Source of the DNA: Carettochelys insculpta
Lineage: Eukaryota > Chordata > Testudines > Carettochelyidae
Reading direction: 5' to 3'
NCBI RefSeq assembly: GCF_033958435.1
Contig: NC_134138.1
Coordinates: 210,003,298-210,067,297 of the forward strand
DNA length: 64,000 nucleotides
This document shows positions 1-12,800 of this stretch, in pieces. Below the pieces are notes generated by a model. That model did not search any database and had not been told where the DNA came from. It saw only the letters and a program-made list of their open reading frames with translations. Made by a program: the position numbers and the translations under genes. Within the stretch, counting starts at the first letter, position 1. The number at the start of each line of letters is the position of its first letter.

Positions 1-648
1 GTTCCGCTGGGTGGAAAAGCTGCTCCTGACTTACATGAAATTCGGGGTGTGTGAGAGTACATGGGAATGTAACCCTTGCGTAAATCAAGAGTCTACTGTA
101 TTTCCTAGCAGTCTAAATATCTTTACTTTTCTGTGTAACATACATTTAAAAGACATTCAGCATTTCAGCTGAATTTTTAATTTTATATTCCTCATCCTTT
201 TCTGTTTTCCCCCTGCCCTTTTTAATACTATTGAACGTCTTACCTATTTATAAAAGTCTTTTTTACTCATCTTAGCGCAAGCATCAATAGAAAAAATGAG
301 GACATTTTTCTTGCTGATGTAAATGTTTGATTTCTGGGTGGATTTTCAAGTTTTCACTGAAAACCCTAATTTTGTTAAACTAATTTTATTTTCATGAAAA
401 AATGAGTTTTTGGAAAAAAATATTTAATTGAAACAACTTTAAGTTCTAATTCCAGTTTTTGGTACCTTTTTACTTTTCTTCTGCAAGTTAAAACTGGTTC
501 CCTGCTGTTTAGTTATTTTCTCTTTTCTTTGTAAAGCATAGTGTGCACTTGGCACTTAAAAAAAGAGAGTAGTAACTTAATAGTGTGAATGAGAATGCTA
601 TGTGGCATATTTTGAATAGTATTACAATAAAATTGTTTGCTCTTCTCC
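1..648. other. SGO1 intron (partial)
   Basis: AT-rich intron in which I see no exon, RNA gene or clear repeat. The earlier SGO1 exons must lie before position 1. Confidence 0.5.
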
Positions 649-661
649 TTCCATTAGACCA

Positions 662-782
662 AAACAAAAAAGCAGTCCAGTAGCACTTTAAAGATTAAGA
701 AATCATTTTGTTAGCCTTTAAAGTGCTACTGGACTGCTTTTTTGTTGTGATAGAATACAGACTAACATTGCTGTCTCTCTGT
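662..782 (+). mobile_element. SINE-like foldback insertion with 13-bp TSD at SGO1 splice acceptor
   Basis: The insert starts with an A-rich run and aaaaaagcagtcc. It contains two long inverted arms (AGCAGTCCAGTAGCACTTTA and its complement) and ends with gatagaatacagactaac and a pyrimidine run. It is flanked by the direct repeat ttccattagacca at 649-661 and 783-795. The same family recurs at 32,685-32,776 and 44,008-44,289. Long TSDs suggest mobilisation by a LINE. I do not know its formal family name. Confidence 0.75.
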
Positions 783-791
783 TTCCATTAG

Positions 792-896
792 ACCAGACTG
801 TCAGTCTTGAACAAGATTATCTCTAAAGTTGCTCAAAACTTACTTAGTACAGCTGATCTTCTTGGTCCAGCTCAGGATTTGTGTTCCACTGATCTT
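792..896 (+). CDS. SGO1: SGO1 exon: end of coiled-coil region
   Basis: Thirty-five complete codons (phase 0 to 0) include [12 protein letters not shown] and [11 protein letters not shown], typical of the sequence just after the shugoshin coiled coil. The acceptor is ccattag at 785-791 and the donor is gtaagt at 897. The acceptor lies inside one copy of a 13-bp target-site duplication left by the repeat at 662-782. Confidence 0.85.
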
Positions 897-3800
897 GTAA
901 GTCCATCCTGTATTTTTCTTAGATTTGCATGTGTTTTTTGTGAATTGTAGTGGATTTTTGGTTCTTGGAGAGGGGATTTTCAAAAGTGACTTAGCATAAG
1001 TCCTATTAGCATTCAGTGCGATGGAAGTCACTTAGAAAAATCCCACCCCTTATTATTCAACACTCACAGGAGGCTTTTAGATAGATAAGCTAGAGAGTCA
1101 TTGCCCTGTGGTGCTTACAGAGTAATGTACACGAGACAGAACATAGCACCTATAAACAGAATAATACTTAACTCTTTATCAACACTTTTCATGTGTACAT
1201 CTCAAAATGCTTTGCAAAAGGAAAGTTAGAGGATAAGATGTTATGGGAGTACAGTAAATACAGATATGCAATTATTTAACACTGTTATATGCATAACTTA
1301 CGATATATTCAGTGTATTCCTCGCTTTAGCCCATTTTAAGAGACATTTTGCCAAATACTTGTCATTTTGCCCAAGAGAATAAACTGTTAAATATAGTAGC
1401 AATCTGACTATTTTTTACAAGTTTATAGAACTACAACTATTACAATAGAATACCGCAGTCAATATCTTACTCTCACGTTTTCAGTATGACATTTTTGTAA
1501 TTGGTATCTGGAGGGATACTGTACATCCCTTTGGATCTGAGATTTTTCTAAATCTTCATTCTCAGAAAATTTACTCCTGTTAGGTAAATTTTACACTTTC
1601 AGCTAAATTTTCCAAGTGAGATACTGTAACTATGCTACAAAACTTGGGTTTATGTGTGCATGCAGAGTTACTTTATCTGATTTCCAGTTTCAGAAAAAAT
1701 ATATAGGGACAAATGACATGCATGCTATTTTTTTTCTCCTTTGGGCTGTCTTTTTTCTACTTTGAAAACTTGCCTCTCCGCATTCACATTTTTTGACAGT
1801 CTCGCTTCTTTTTTATGACATTCTTCATCGCTTTCCCTCTACAAACATCTAAACGTACACAGTGTTTTTAAAAATCTAGTATCAACTTTTTGCTCATCAT
1901 ATTTGTAGCTTTCCTGTTGTCCAAAAGCTGGAAGGAAAAGCTTTGAAATGAGTCATAATTTGTTCTTTTTATTTAATTATTAAAATACCATTTAACAAAT
2001 TATTGTTTAAAAATATACAGTTCCAGGCTGACAACTTGTATAACACACTTTAACGAAAGCGGTTTGTAAAGCATGGCACAGTATTAAACTGAATTTGTAA
2101 CCAAAAAGTAAAGAACAAAGTCTTAAATGAGCACCAACATAATTTTTCAGAATTATTTTTGATATTCAGTGTCTTTTAAATCACATATCCTGAATTATTT
2201 CTAAGGTCTAACAACAAATAGAGGCTTCCCTGTCTGAAGTCTGAGGTTTTTTCAATGAGAGGAACAGTGAAACTAACCATCCACAAGAAGCTGTCAAATG
2301 TGCAAAGCGAACAAACTTGAAAATTCTATGCTCATTTCTATCAATTATAGTAATGTGTAACATAACTATGTACAAATATTTCTGGCAGAAATGGTATTTC
2401 TCAAGATCATGGTGTCCCTTTAACTTGTGACTCTGATAGTTTCATAACAATGTATATATTACCACTTCATCATAGCAAGATTTGTTCTGTCTACAGAACA
2501 AGATGTGCCCCGCAGTTCTTGAAGATGATGGCTCCAGTTTTTTAAGAACAGCTAGTTCTCCGTAAGTGTTTTTTTTTTTATGCATTATTTATCTTTCTAA
2601 AGCCTACTATAGTAGCTTAATAATCATCCTTGTGTTTGCTCATGATACAATGATAAGCAGTGATGTTTGACAAAATTTATTTACACATTGCCATTAACTC
2701 TTTCTGAAGCAAAATCTTGGCTTTTGGAGTTTTATTTATTGTTTGGCCAATAAAAATGTGACTTTCAAGTTGGGGTCTGTGGATGCTCATACATTATTCT
2801 TTCCAAAAACTCTCTTCCCCAGATTTTCCCATTTGCACACCCAAAAATGCAGGTCAGAGGAAAACTACTCTTGGAATGCCTGGAAGTGTTTTCTCTGCTT
2901 AGCACTTAGCTCTTTGGAGAAGGACAGTACTGCTTCTAAATTCATTCAGTATCTGTAGTTCCTGGTCATGACATGAGCTCAGAAACTCCACCTCAATCCC
3001 TAAATAGCAATATAATGTACTACTGGTAGAGCAGTTCATAATTACCTCTTTATTATATTTAAACAGATCTCGTTTATTCCTCCCTCACCGCGCACCAAAA
3101 GTTTAAATTTAAGAAACTGTTCAACAGACATAGCTGTGTAAAGATGCAGCAGTTAGATTTTTCAAGAGCAATCAGAAATCTTTACAAATAGATACTTCAG
3201 TGAGGTTGTCCACAGTCCTATACCTATTATGAAGTTAGCACTTGAACTCTAGTCACCACTCTTCCAGAAACTTTTCTAAAGGTAAATTGTACCGGTGTTG
3301 GTCATTGTCAGAAACTGATCCCTTTTATAAGTAGATAAATTCTCATTTTGCTTGTAGAATACAGTGGTAGAAATTAACTTAAACCTCAAGTTAAAGAATG
3401 TGTAAGAGTTTAATTTTAAATACAAAAGCAGACTTCCTTCCCAAGAGTGTGCTGTTTCATACAGAATTGTTGTGGGAAATACTTTTCAGATTATTACAGA
3501 TATCTTTGTAGTAGGAATTAAGGGGATCAAGCTGCTTTAAGAGACGGATCAAATTGATTATCTTAAATGTATGATTAATAAACTCCAACTTCTGTTCTTA
3601 GGGGACTTCAGTCACATGCATGTGTTGCAGATACTAGCACAGAAGGTATAACGATTGGAAGTGAAATAGAGAATAATACTGACACAAACAGTGCATCTTA
3701 TTCTATGTCAGATTCCTGGCAGGCATTTGAAAATACCACTTCCATTAAGAAAATGACAACAAATGCAGGTAACTAAACCTAGATTTAAACAATGGTTCTT

Positions 3801-6800
3801 TCTTCTAAAACTGAAGTAGTAAAGTAAAACTTCCAAAACCTAATTAAGGCTTTTGAAGGTGAATCATTAAACCATCATAAACATCTTTTTTCCTGCTTTT
3901 GATTTTCTCTTGGGAAATTCTGACCATTGAAGAGAGTCTGATCATACAGCTGATTTGGTAATGTTAAACTGGTAAGCTGCTCAGGTTCTATATGGCAATT
4001 TTAAATAAAGTAAGATCATTAGTTTTCAGGTGACTGATCAATATTTTAAAATTCCTGCAACTAGACAATAAAATGTGATAAATTATGAAAGGATTTTTTT
4101 TCAAGTTACTTTAAAAAAAAGTCCTTTCTGAGATGGTGACTGTCCCAATTTAGAGCATGTGCCTTGCGGGGGTGAGGGGGCAAGGGGGAGGTCTTCCCCA
4201 ACATGCTGTAACAAGCATTATAACACTTTTGTATTAGTTCTTAACTAGAGCTTTCTTTCTGTCACAAAAACATATATTGGACTAAAACTACACAAATGCA
4301 TCATATTTTCCAAGGATAAGAAGGCAAGCAACTACTTTAAATACTTTCAGTGTAGGATTCTGATTTCCAGTGTTTAACTTCCTAGCAAGAGAAATGCAGA
4401 ACCCTCTAGCCATAAAAGGTTTTTTCAGCTCATACCATCAGGGACTGAATTTTAAACTGTGAAGCAAACTAGTCCAGAAGGAGTGGCTATGTCCTTGGAC
4501 CTCTAACTATGATGCATTGAATGTTTTCCAGTCAGTTTGTGGTTGGCTGAACTCTGCTCAGTTTTCAAACATTTGATTGAAAAATATACTCAAAAGGAAC
4601 ACCAAGAAACTTTAAACTGCAGGTATAATATCGCCAGAAAAATGAAAGGCCACCAATCTGAGGTTCAGTGATCATCTTGTAACACGTGAGAGATGCAGAA
4701 TAACACAGTGTTTTCCCTTCTTTCAAGATTCCATATGCACAAAATTCTCATTCCTGGAAAGTTTATAGCATCAGAGATGTTCTAATGGAATAACTGAGTG
4801 CTAACTAGTGAAAAAGGCCTCAAAATGAGGGTTAATGGAGAAAAGAACTATTCTTTTAAACGAAGGGGGTATCTGAAGGCAGCATCTCTTAAACAACTGA
4901 GTTATTCTGATTAACTACCTACTGAATGATTTGAAAGAAAACTAACCAGGCATACAAGCTAAGGGTTTATTCATTGGCGTATGCTGGGGATAGGCAACCA
5001 GGAATACTGGGTGCGTCATATGAGTGGCCCTCCTTCACTGCAGTGGGCCACAGCAGTCCCTGGCCCATTTGGGTTCCACCTGTGGCCTTGCAACTCCTCT
5101 GTCCGCTTTCCTCCCACCCCACCACCCCCTGCCATACATCTCTGCCACACTGGGGTACTGAGAGCCCTGCTTTGCCCACTCCCATCCTAGGCTTTTGGAG
5201 TGGGTGAATTACCTGATTTGTCTCCACTCCTCCCAGAGCTGGAATGCTGGGAGAGGGAGGAGTAGGGACAACATGCAAATCAGGTGATTCGCACCTCCTC
5301 CAAAACTGCTGGAAGGGAGGACTAGGAAGTGTGGGGCTTCAGTGTGTGAGGGGGCAGGGCAACTGGGGGAGCACATACGCAAACATCTAAAAAAACACTG
5401 ACCTGACATATGAGCTTGAGCTGTTGTGTAACTCCTTAGGAGGCAAAGTACTGAGTGTGAACTATTTACTTCATCCAAGCACATGAAGAAAAATTAGTTT
5501 TGTCTTGGAGAAAATCTCAGTAAATCCAAAGCGAGTTATGAATTACTTATTTGAGGTTGTGTTCAACGGATTACTTTGGTTGGCCTTATGTCATGAGTCA
5601 TGCAAAAAATTTTAAGATTGGTCATCTTTGTTAAAAGCCTGATATTGTCAACAAAGTAAAAACTTTTAATTTGACATGTATTGTCATCCGCTTAATTCTG
5701 AAGGACAAAGATCTGATTTTCATCTGGACAGCCTAGAAGCCAACCTGGAAAATTTTCCTTTAGATGAAGAAGATAGGCAAGTTGGTATTATCTTACCAAA
5801 AACTGTGTCTACCAGGCGCCGCTGCTCAAACATGAAAATTCATGTGCGTAATCTCGACCATTCAGAAAGGGCTGATTTGACCACAGAATTTTTTAAACAG
5901 GAAGAAACTAGACTTAAGGGCAGTCTAGAGAAAGGTAACATGGAACCAAATCATTCTCAGCTGAGTGGAAACAAGATCAATACAGAACCAATGCTGGACC
6001 AGACAGATATATTGACTGAATTGAACTGCTCAATTACAAAACCTAAACTTAAACAAATTCAGCTTAAAAGTGGAGAAGACTCTCAAACAAGAAGAGAAAA
6101 GGCACAGAAAGAAAAATTGGAAGGAAGTAAAAAGACTGCTAGAGTAAGATCAAAAAGAGAGAAGAGCCAAGCTGAACAAACTTCCAAAGCAAAATTGGAT
6201 TTATCAGTTGGCTCCAATAAAGCTTATGATTTTCAGTTTGAGGAGAATGTCCATATCACACCTTTCCGACAAAACAAGGTGAATGGTTGTGACCGTGACA
6301 TGGATGAAAGAAAGGATACGTCTGAATTCGATATGCTCAGCAGTGAAGCAAGTGATTCAGAGGAGAATTTAGATGATAGCCTGTATGTGCCGTACAGGAG
6401 TAAATCAAAACAGGGGAAGAGTTCACAGTGCAAAAATGATAGCAGTCCGATGCAGACAAGGCCACGAGCTCAAAGATATGTGGTTTCCCAGCAACAGAAG
6501 ACCAGTAATGAAGAGGAGAGTAAGAATACTGCATCAAATGAAAAGTCTATCAGTAAGTAACATTTTTAGAAAGCATATTGCAATTTTATTTCCTATTTAA
6601 TAGTGGTTTATTGCTGTTTTAGACACTTAAACATGGTAACTTTTTAAAGCATTTAAAACTATTCAGTTATTGAAATTTCACATGATGCATTTTTGTAAAC
6701 ATCGGTATTTCTCCCATGGGATAAGTTGTAGTTTTAAGGTGCACTTCCTTAATTTTTCTTTTAAATTGGGGTAATGCTTTTCTTGTTGCCACTTAATTCT

Positions 6801-9800
6801 CCCCAGATTAAATGTCTGGGGCATGAGGTAAGTCAGGAAACCAAAAGGATAAATCCACAAGTAAAGTAACAAACGGGTGCTATAATGTGCTCGGCAATCA
6901 GGATGCCATTAGCATTTAAAAAAACACCTATACTTTCTTTACTATAATGTGATTTCAGTATCTTTCAGTCACAGCAGAGCCATAGCTTTGGTTTCACTTT
7001 AATCTGAATGTTTTGTGTTTAAACTACTAAAATCCACTTGATTACTTGCATGCTTTAGATATTTGCTCTGTTTGATGTGGGTGATCCAAATGACTTCAAA
7101 TTTGAGCAAGATGTTCCTAAGGTACAAGCCCCTCCATAAAATCACCCTGATTTTGATGTTTTTTTGCATGCACACAGGGCTCCTCAAACTATGGCTCTAA
7201 TCCAGACTTAGTCTAGACACCTAGGATTTATCTCCATTAACGTGTGGCATTCACTGTTCCTTTGGGTGGGTTACACTAAAGCTATTCCAACTTAACCTAG
7301 GAATTCTGGGTTGGTGTGTGATTTAGCTCAAACCAAAAAGAATGAAACATGCATGTGCTGGAAGACTAAACCTTTACCACCAATCACAAAATGTCCATGC
7401 AGACTCTTGTCAGAGGGTATGTCTACACTTACCAGATCGAAGTGTCAATCTCCTGGAGTTTGATTTTGTGCATCTGGTAAAGACGTAGAGAAGTGATCTC
7501 TCTGGCGTCCGCAGTTGAACCTATGCACTTCTGCTCTTGTGAGGAGTAAGGGAGGTCAACAGAAGAAATGCTCCTGTCGATCTTCCTCAGGGAGGACAGA
7601 CCTTGCAGTCAATTGCAGATATGTCAATTCTAGCTATCAACAGTAACTGAATAGTTCAGGGAGACATGCTGCGATCACCTGAACCTCACCTATAATATCC
7701 AAACACTGATGGTTTGAGCCCTAGTGTTGCCAAATTTTAGAGAATGAGGGTTGTATATATTCCTTGCTAACTGCCTCATTCTGCAGGGGCTCGTGCTGGA
7801 GATTTTGCCATGGAACCAATATTTCAAGTTTGATTATTTTAAAATGCTCTAAAATCCACATGTGGACTATGATCTTTTATTGTAGAAGTATTGTTAAGGA
7901 ATTAAACTGAGGTCAGATGAAAGATTACATTATGCAGTTAGGATACTGTAATCATCCTGAGCTGAAACTGAGCATGATCAGAGAAAAGCATTGGTAGGGT
8001 TGCTTGGTGAAGAGATTCTTGAGACACAGCTCCTCTAATATGAAGTGCTCATAACAACATTTCCAGATTTTCATAACTTTTCTGGAACAAATCTAGGGAA
8101 TATGTGGATTGCAGAAGTGAGAACATGTTGAAGGGGAGGTGGAGCGGCATAGGAAGAAAAGGAATGATGGATCATGAGTAGTGTGGGTGTGGCTAAAGGA
8201 ATAGATGGTAGGCAAGAGGATTAAGAGGTTGATCTTGGGCTGGAGTGGGAACAAAGGAGGATACAAAGGATGTGTGTTCTTGGCTTGTTGGGATACTTCA
8301 AGTTACATTTTGGGGTGGCATTTTACCTTAACTTTGCATTTTCTTGTTTTTAGAGGTTGTGTAGGTGGCTTGAAATTCAGAAAAAGCTGAACTAAGCCAC
8401 CATCATTCACACTAAGAATGTTTTTGGGCATTTATTTTTTTTTCTTTGACTTTGACAGTATTGTCAAGCTTAAGTTGGCAGGTGGATTCCAGAATAGCGT
8501 GTAGTAGCTGAAACCTTTTTTTAAAAAAACGGCTAGCCGGTTTACAGTCCCCTGTTACTCATTGCATTTCTTCTTATAGTTAATCTAAATGCATGAAAAA
8601 TTGTACTCTAATTTTATGCATAAATCAGGTATAATCCTTTACAGTCTTTACTTCTAGAGGGGGATATGTGCACTGTCATATGTTCCATATAAAAATGGAT
8701 AAAGTGCACAACCCAGTGGTTCTTCTAAAAGTCCGTTTAAAATTGCAGGCACTGTTCAAAATACTCCAGTGGATAGTACTGCAATGACCAGGAAAATCAA
8801 CAGTCAGTCAAGCACTGTGATGAAAGTAAATGAAGTAAAATCACATTCTTTACTATGTGCTATGGATGCAGTACCAAAAGTAGATGAGAATTCTTCCTCT
8901 GGAAATACACATTGCAATTTCGCTAAAGGTAATTTTGTTTGGGGCTTTTTAGTTTGTTACTTGCTGCTTGCCATCTCTGCCTAGTTCATGTCTCTTGTAG
9001 CACCTATAAACTCTAGTCACTGAAAAGGGCCCCTTTGTGTTAGGTAATGGGCAACAAAAATCCCTGTTGTTCCAAAGGTTATGCTTTTGAGCACCTTCAC
9101 TTCAGTTAGTACAGTATAGTACATACTATACCTCCCTTGTCTGGCACCTTGGGGATCTGCCTGGTGCTGGACAAGGGGGAATCAGGCTCCCAGGATGCCT
9201 GGGGGGGCACTCCTGCAGGGCTCCTCCGCAGGGCTGATGGTGTCCCCTTACCGAACTTGAGTCCCCACAATTGTGGGGCTGCTGGTGGGACTCCATGTCC
9301 CAGCTGACTTGCTGCAGCTGTGGGGCTCCCCAGGCCAGGGTCCCCATGATGGAGGATGCTGAGGGGGGCCTCCCAGCTCCCTGCTGCAAGGCGTGTGGGG
9401 GCTCCAAGCCAGCTCTGTGCCACCCCAGCTGGGTCCCTGTGGCTGTGGGGCTGCTGGCAGGGCCTCCCCAGCCCTGGCTGGGCTTTCTGCAGCTGCTGGC
9501 AGGGTTTCTGCACCCCAGCCAGCTCCCCACCGTGGGGGGCGTAGGACTCCCTTGGCCTGGCTGGGGCTGTGTGCCTGACAGCAATTTCCATGCCACAGCC
9601 GGCTCCCTGCCTGGGGCTGTTGGCTCCCTCTGCCCACCGGGGGTCCCTTAACCTGAAGAGCTGCTGGCAGGGCTGGCTCTATGCAATGAGGCTATGCTCC
9701 CCAACTCCAACTGGGTTCCCAGAGCAGGCTGCCAGCAGGTGATTGCTGGTCCAGCAACACCCATGGTCCTGCTGGATGAGGGATGATGCCAGATGAGAGA

Positions 9801-12800
9801 GTCTCAACCTGTAGTTTAATGCTGTATGATCAACTTCAGTGGTTATAGGAGATCAAACTGAATTTATGGATTCTCTGAAGTTGATTTTTAACAAATATTT
9901 GCTTACAGGGGACATTCTAGAAGACTGAAAATAAGCAAATGTGTCCATATTTAAAAAGTAAATGGGATGACCTGGGTAGGTTAGACTGACACTGATTCTG
10001 GGCAAAGTCATGGAAGACTGGTATGAATGCAGTGAGTAAAGAGTGGTAACCTAAATAATGTACCTGTTTTCCATAAAACAAAGTTGATATTTTCAATAAG
10101 TTTACAAGCTTATTGATGAAGGTATCTTTCATATAATTGACTTATACATAACATAGGTAAACCATTTGATGTAGCCCTTTTAGACTTCTGATTAAAAATT
10201 AGAACTATGTAAAATCAGTCTATATTAAATGAAATACAAAATGGTTAACTGCTAGATCTCAAAATTTAATTATGACTAGTAAATCGTCATCCAAAGGGAG
10301 TATTGGTAATAGATTTTTCACAGCAGTTCGCCTGCTGTCCTCTAATGTCTATATATGATCTGAAAGAATAAGATCATTGCTGATAAAATGTGAAGATAAT
10401 ACACAGGTTGGTGGAGTGGCAAATAAGAGTGGTGATAAGTCAGTTGTCTGAGAAGGTGGGCTCTCTTGAACTTGTGGTAATAATCTCAAATGCAATGTAC
10501 TTCATCTAGGAACAAAGACTGTGGGTCAAAGCTATGAAAGGAATTCTAAGATGTGGTTTCAGTGATTCTGATAAGCATTTAAGGACCATGTGGATAGCCA
10601 AAAAGAACATGAGTGTCCAGTGCAGTGCTGTAGTTAAGAAGGCTACTGTGATGTTGGAATGTGCAGGAAGAGCAGGCATATGAAGTGACTTGTTCATGGT
10701 CTACAAGTACCTGCTTGGAGGAAGAGAAGTTTCAGATAGGTAGTTCTTGAATCTAGAAGAAAGCATAACAAGAGCCTTATGGGTTGGAAGCTGAAGCTAG
10801 GCAAATCCAAACTAGAAATCAGGGTGGTATTTGTAATAGGATAACTGATTTAGAACACTTTATCGAGGGTCATGTGATCATTAGTGCCTTACCAAGTTCA
10901 TGGCTGTGAGAAACACGTCACAGAATGTGAAATCAGCTCTTCCCCATAAATTCTGGCTATTAGAGGGGTTGGACTGGGGATCCCTCAGTCACAGGCGCCT
11001 ACCATTCAGTGGGTTCTATTTGATAGCCAAGCTGGGGAGGAACAGGGTATCATCTTCCCCTGCACAGCCACTCTTGGGGAAGATCATGACCACCTCCAGG
11101 TATCTCCCATGGCTGCAAGAAGCTCTACATCTTTTGTGACTCCCCTTTGGATCAGGAATCCCACAGTTACAACACTGTGAACTTTCAAATGTTAACATGT
11201 GAAATTGAACATTTTTAAAACCCACAGGCAATAAAATGTATCAAATTAGATCATGCATTTGGTAGTGGTCTAGTGATAATGGTGGATCCTTTATCATTTA
11301 TGGGCTTTAAAGCAAGACTGGATACCTTTTTAAAAGATATGGTGTGCCTCAAGCAAAAGGTTGGGGCTCGATGAAGGAAAGTACTGAATGGCTTGTGATA
11401 TGTGTTATGCAGATGGTCAGATTAGATGACTGTAAAGGCCCTTTTGGCCTTATACCATGGGGCTATTTAACGGATTCAAAGATGTTATTGCATTTCTCTA
11501 GAGATATGGTAAGAATATTAGCTGCTAAAGTATGCTTTTATTTACAAAGTTAAATTTCTAGTTTAATCAATATAAAGGTAATAAAGTAAGCTTTTAAAAA
11601 TAAATGGCTATAGAGCTTGCCTTATTAGGGACCATTTACCTGCATGTATTTGGTGGCTGGAGACAGTAAACTCCAGACATATCTTAGTTTTTGGTTGTCT
11701 TTTTTTTCTTAAGGAATCTTTTTGAAATTCTTTAGTGTTTCATATTTTGTCAAAGACAGCATTCTATTGTAGCAATATACACAGCTGCTGAACATTAAAT
11801 CACTGATAGCTTTAGTCCTTTGCCTGTCAATGCTGAGTGCATCAGTGACAGAACATTGGAACCTTTTAATCTGTGTGCTAGAAAAGTATAGTAAAGCTCA
11901 GGACGTATCTTCAGCTGACCGTTGGAAGCTTTTGATGCAGCCCCAACCCACTGTAGCCAGACTCCCTGCTGGCTCCGCAGCCCCAAACCGTGGCAGCCTC
12001 ATGCCCCAACCAGCCCTGCGGCCAGACCCCGCTCCACCGCTTGACACCCCTGCAGCCCTAAGCCGCAGCAGTCAGACCCCCTTACCAGCCCCACAGCCTG
12101 AACCCCCTGCCGCCTGTACCCTCAGCAGCCTCACAGCCTGACAACCCTGCCAGCTCCGTGGCCAGAAACCTCCCCCCCCCCCCCCCGACTCCCACTGTCT
12201 GTACCCCTCCCATGGCCCTGTGGCCAGACACCAACTCCCGCGGCCCCGCAGCCTGAGATCCCGCAGCCAGACCCTTCCTGCTGCCTGAACCTCCTGCGGC
12301 CCTGCAGCGTGACGATCCTGCTGCCTATAACCCCTGCGGCCAGACGACCTCCCCCGCCATGGCACTGCAGCCTGACCTCCACCCCTCTGCGGCCAGACCC
12401 TGACCGCCCCCATGGCCCGAAACCACAGCAGCCAGACCCCCTTACTATCCTGCAGCCACACCCCCCTGCCTCCTGTACCTCCCGCGGCCCTGCAGCCTGA
12501 CCACCCCCGCCAGCCCCAAACTGCGGCACCCTGGACTTCTCCCAACTCGCCATCAGATTTTAATCCTCCCTCCCGCTCACAGCCCCAAACTGCCCCCAGT
12601 GTTTAACCCTCCCCAACCCAAGGTTCACTTACCTTTCAAAAGCAGCACCAGCTGGTGCCACTCCTTCCCTGAGTTAGGAGCCCTAGGAACTAATCAGGGA
12701 CTTTTACATGTGATTCAATAGGAATTTAGTGTCCCTCTTACGAGTTCCTGCCTACAAACAGTACGTTGGTAACCAATTGTGCTTGTATAGCAAGGGATGA

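Noticed and set aside
2743..2958. 71-codon open frame in an SGO1 intron
   Set aside because: No similarity, no splice sites in phase and no conserved features; expected by chance in a 1-kb intron.
5676..5703. ATG at 5,676 as a start of a single-exon gene ending at 6,560
   Set aside because: The protein matches the interior of SGO1. The acceptor tctgaag at 5,697-5,703 and the donor at 6,553 give an exon in phase with both neighbours.
9106..9651. Overlapping open frames of 120-160 codons on both strands
   Set aside because: They lie in a GC-rich transposon interior, occur in five frames at once and have no recognisable domains.
11830..12606. Open frames up to 157 codons on both strands
   Set aside because: The block is a C-rich degenerate repeat with a 15-C run; stop codons are rare there because of composition.
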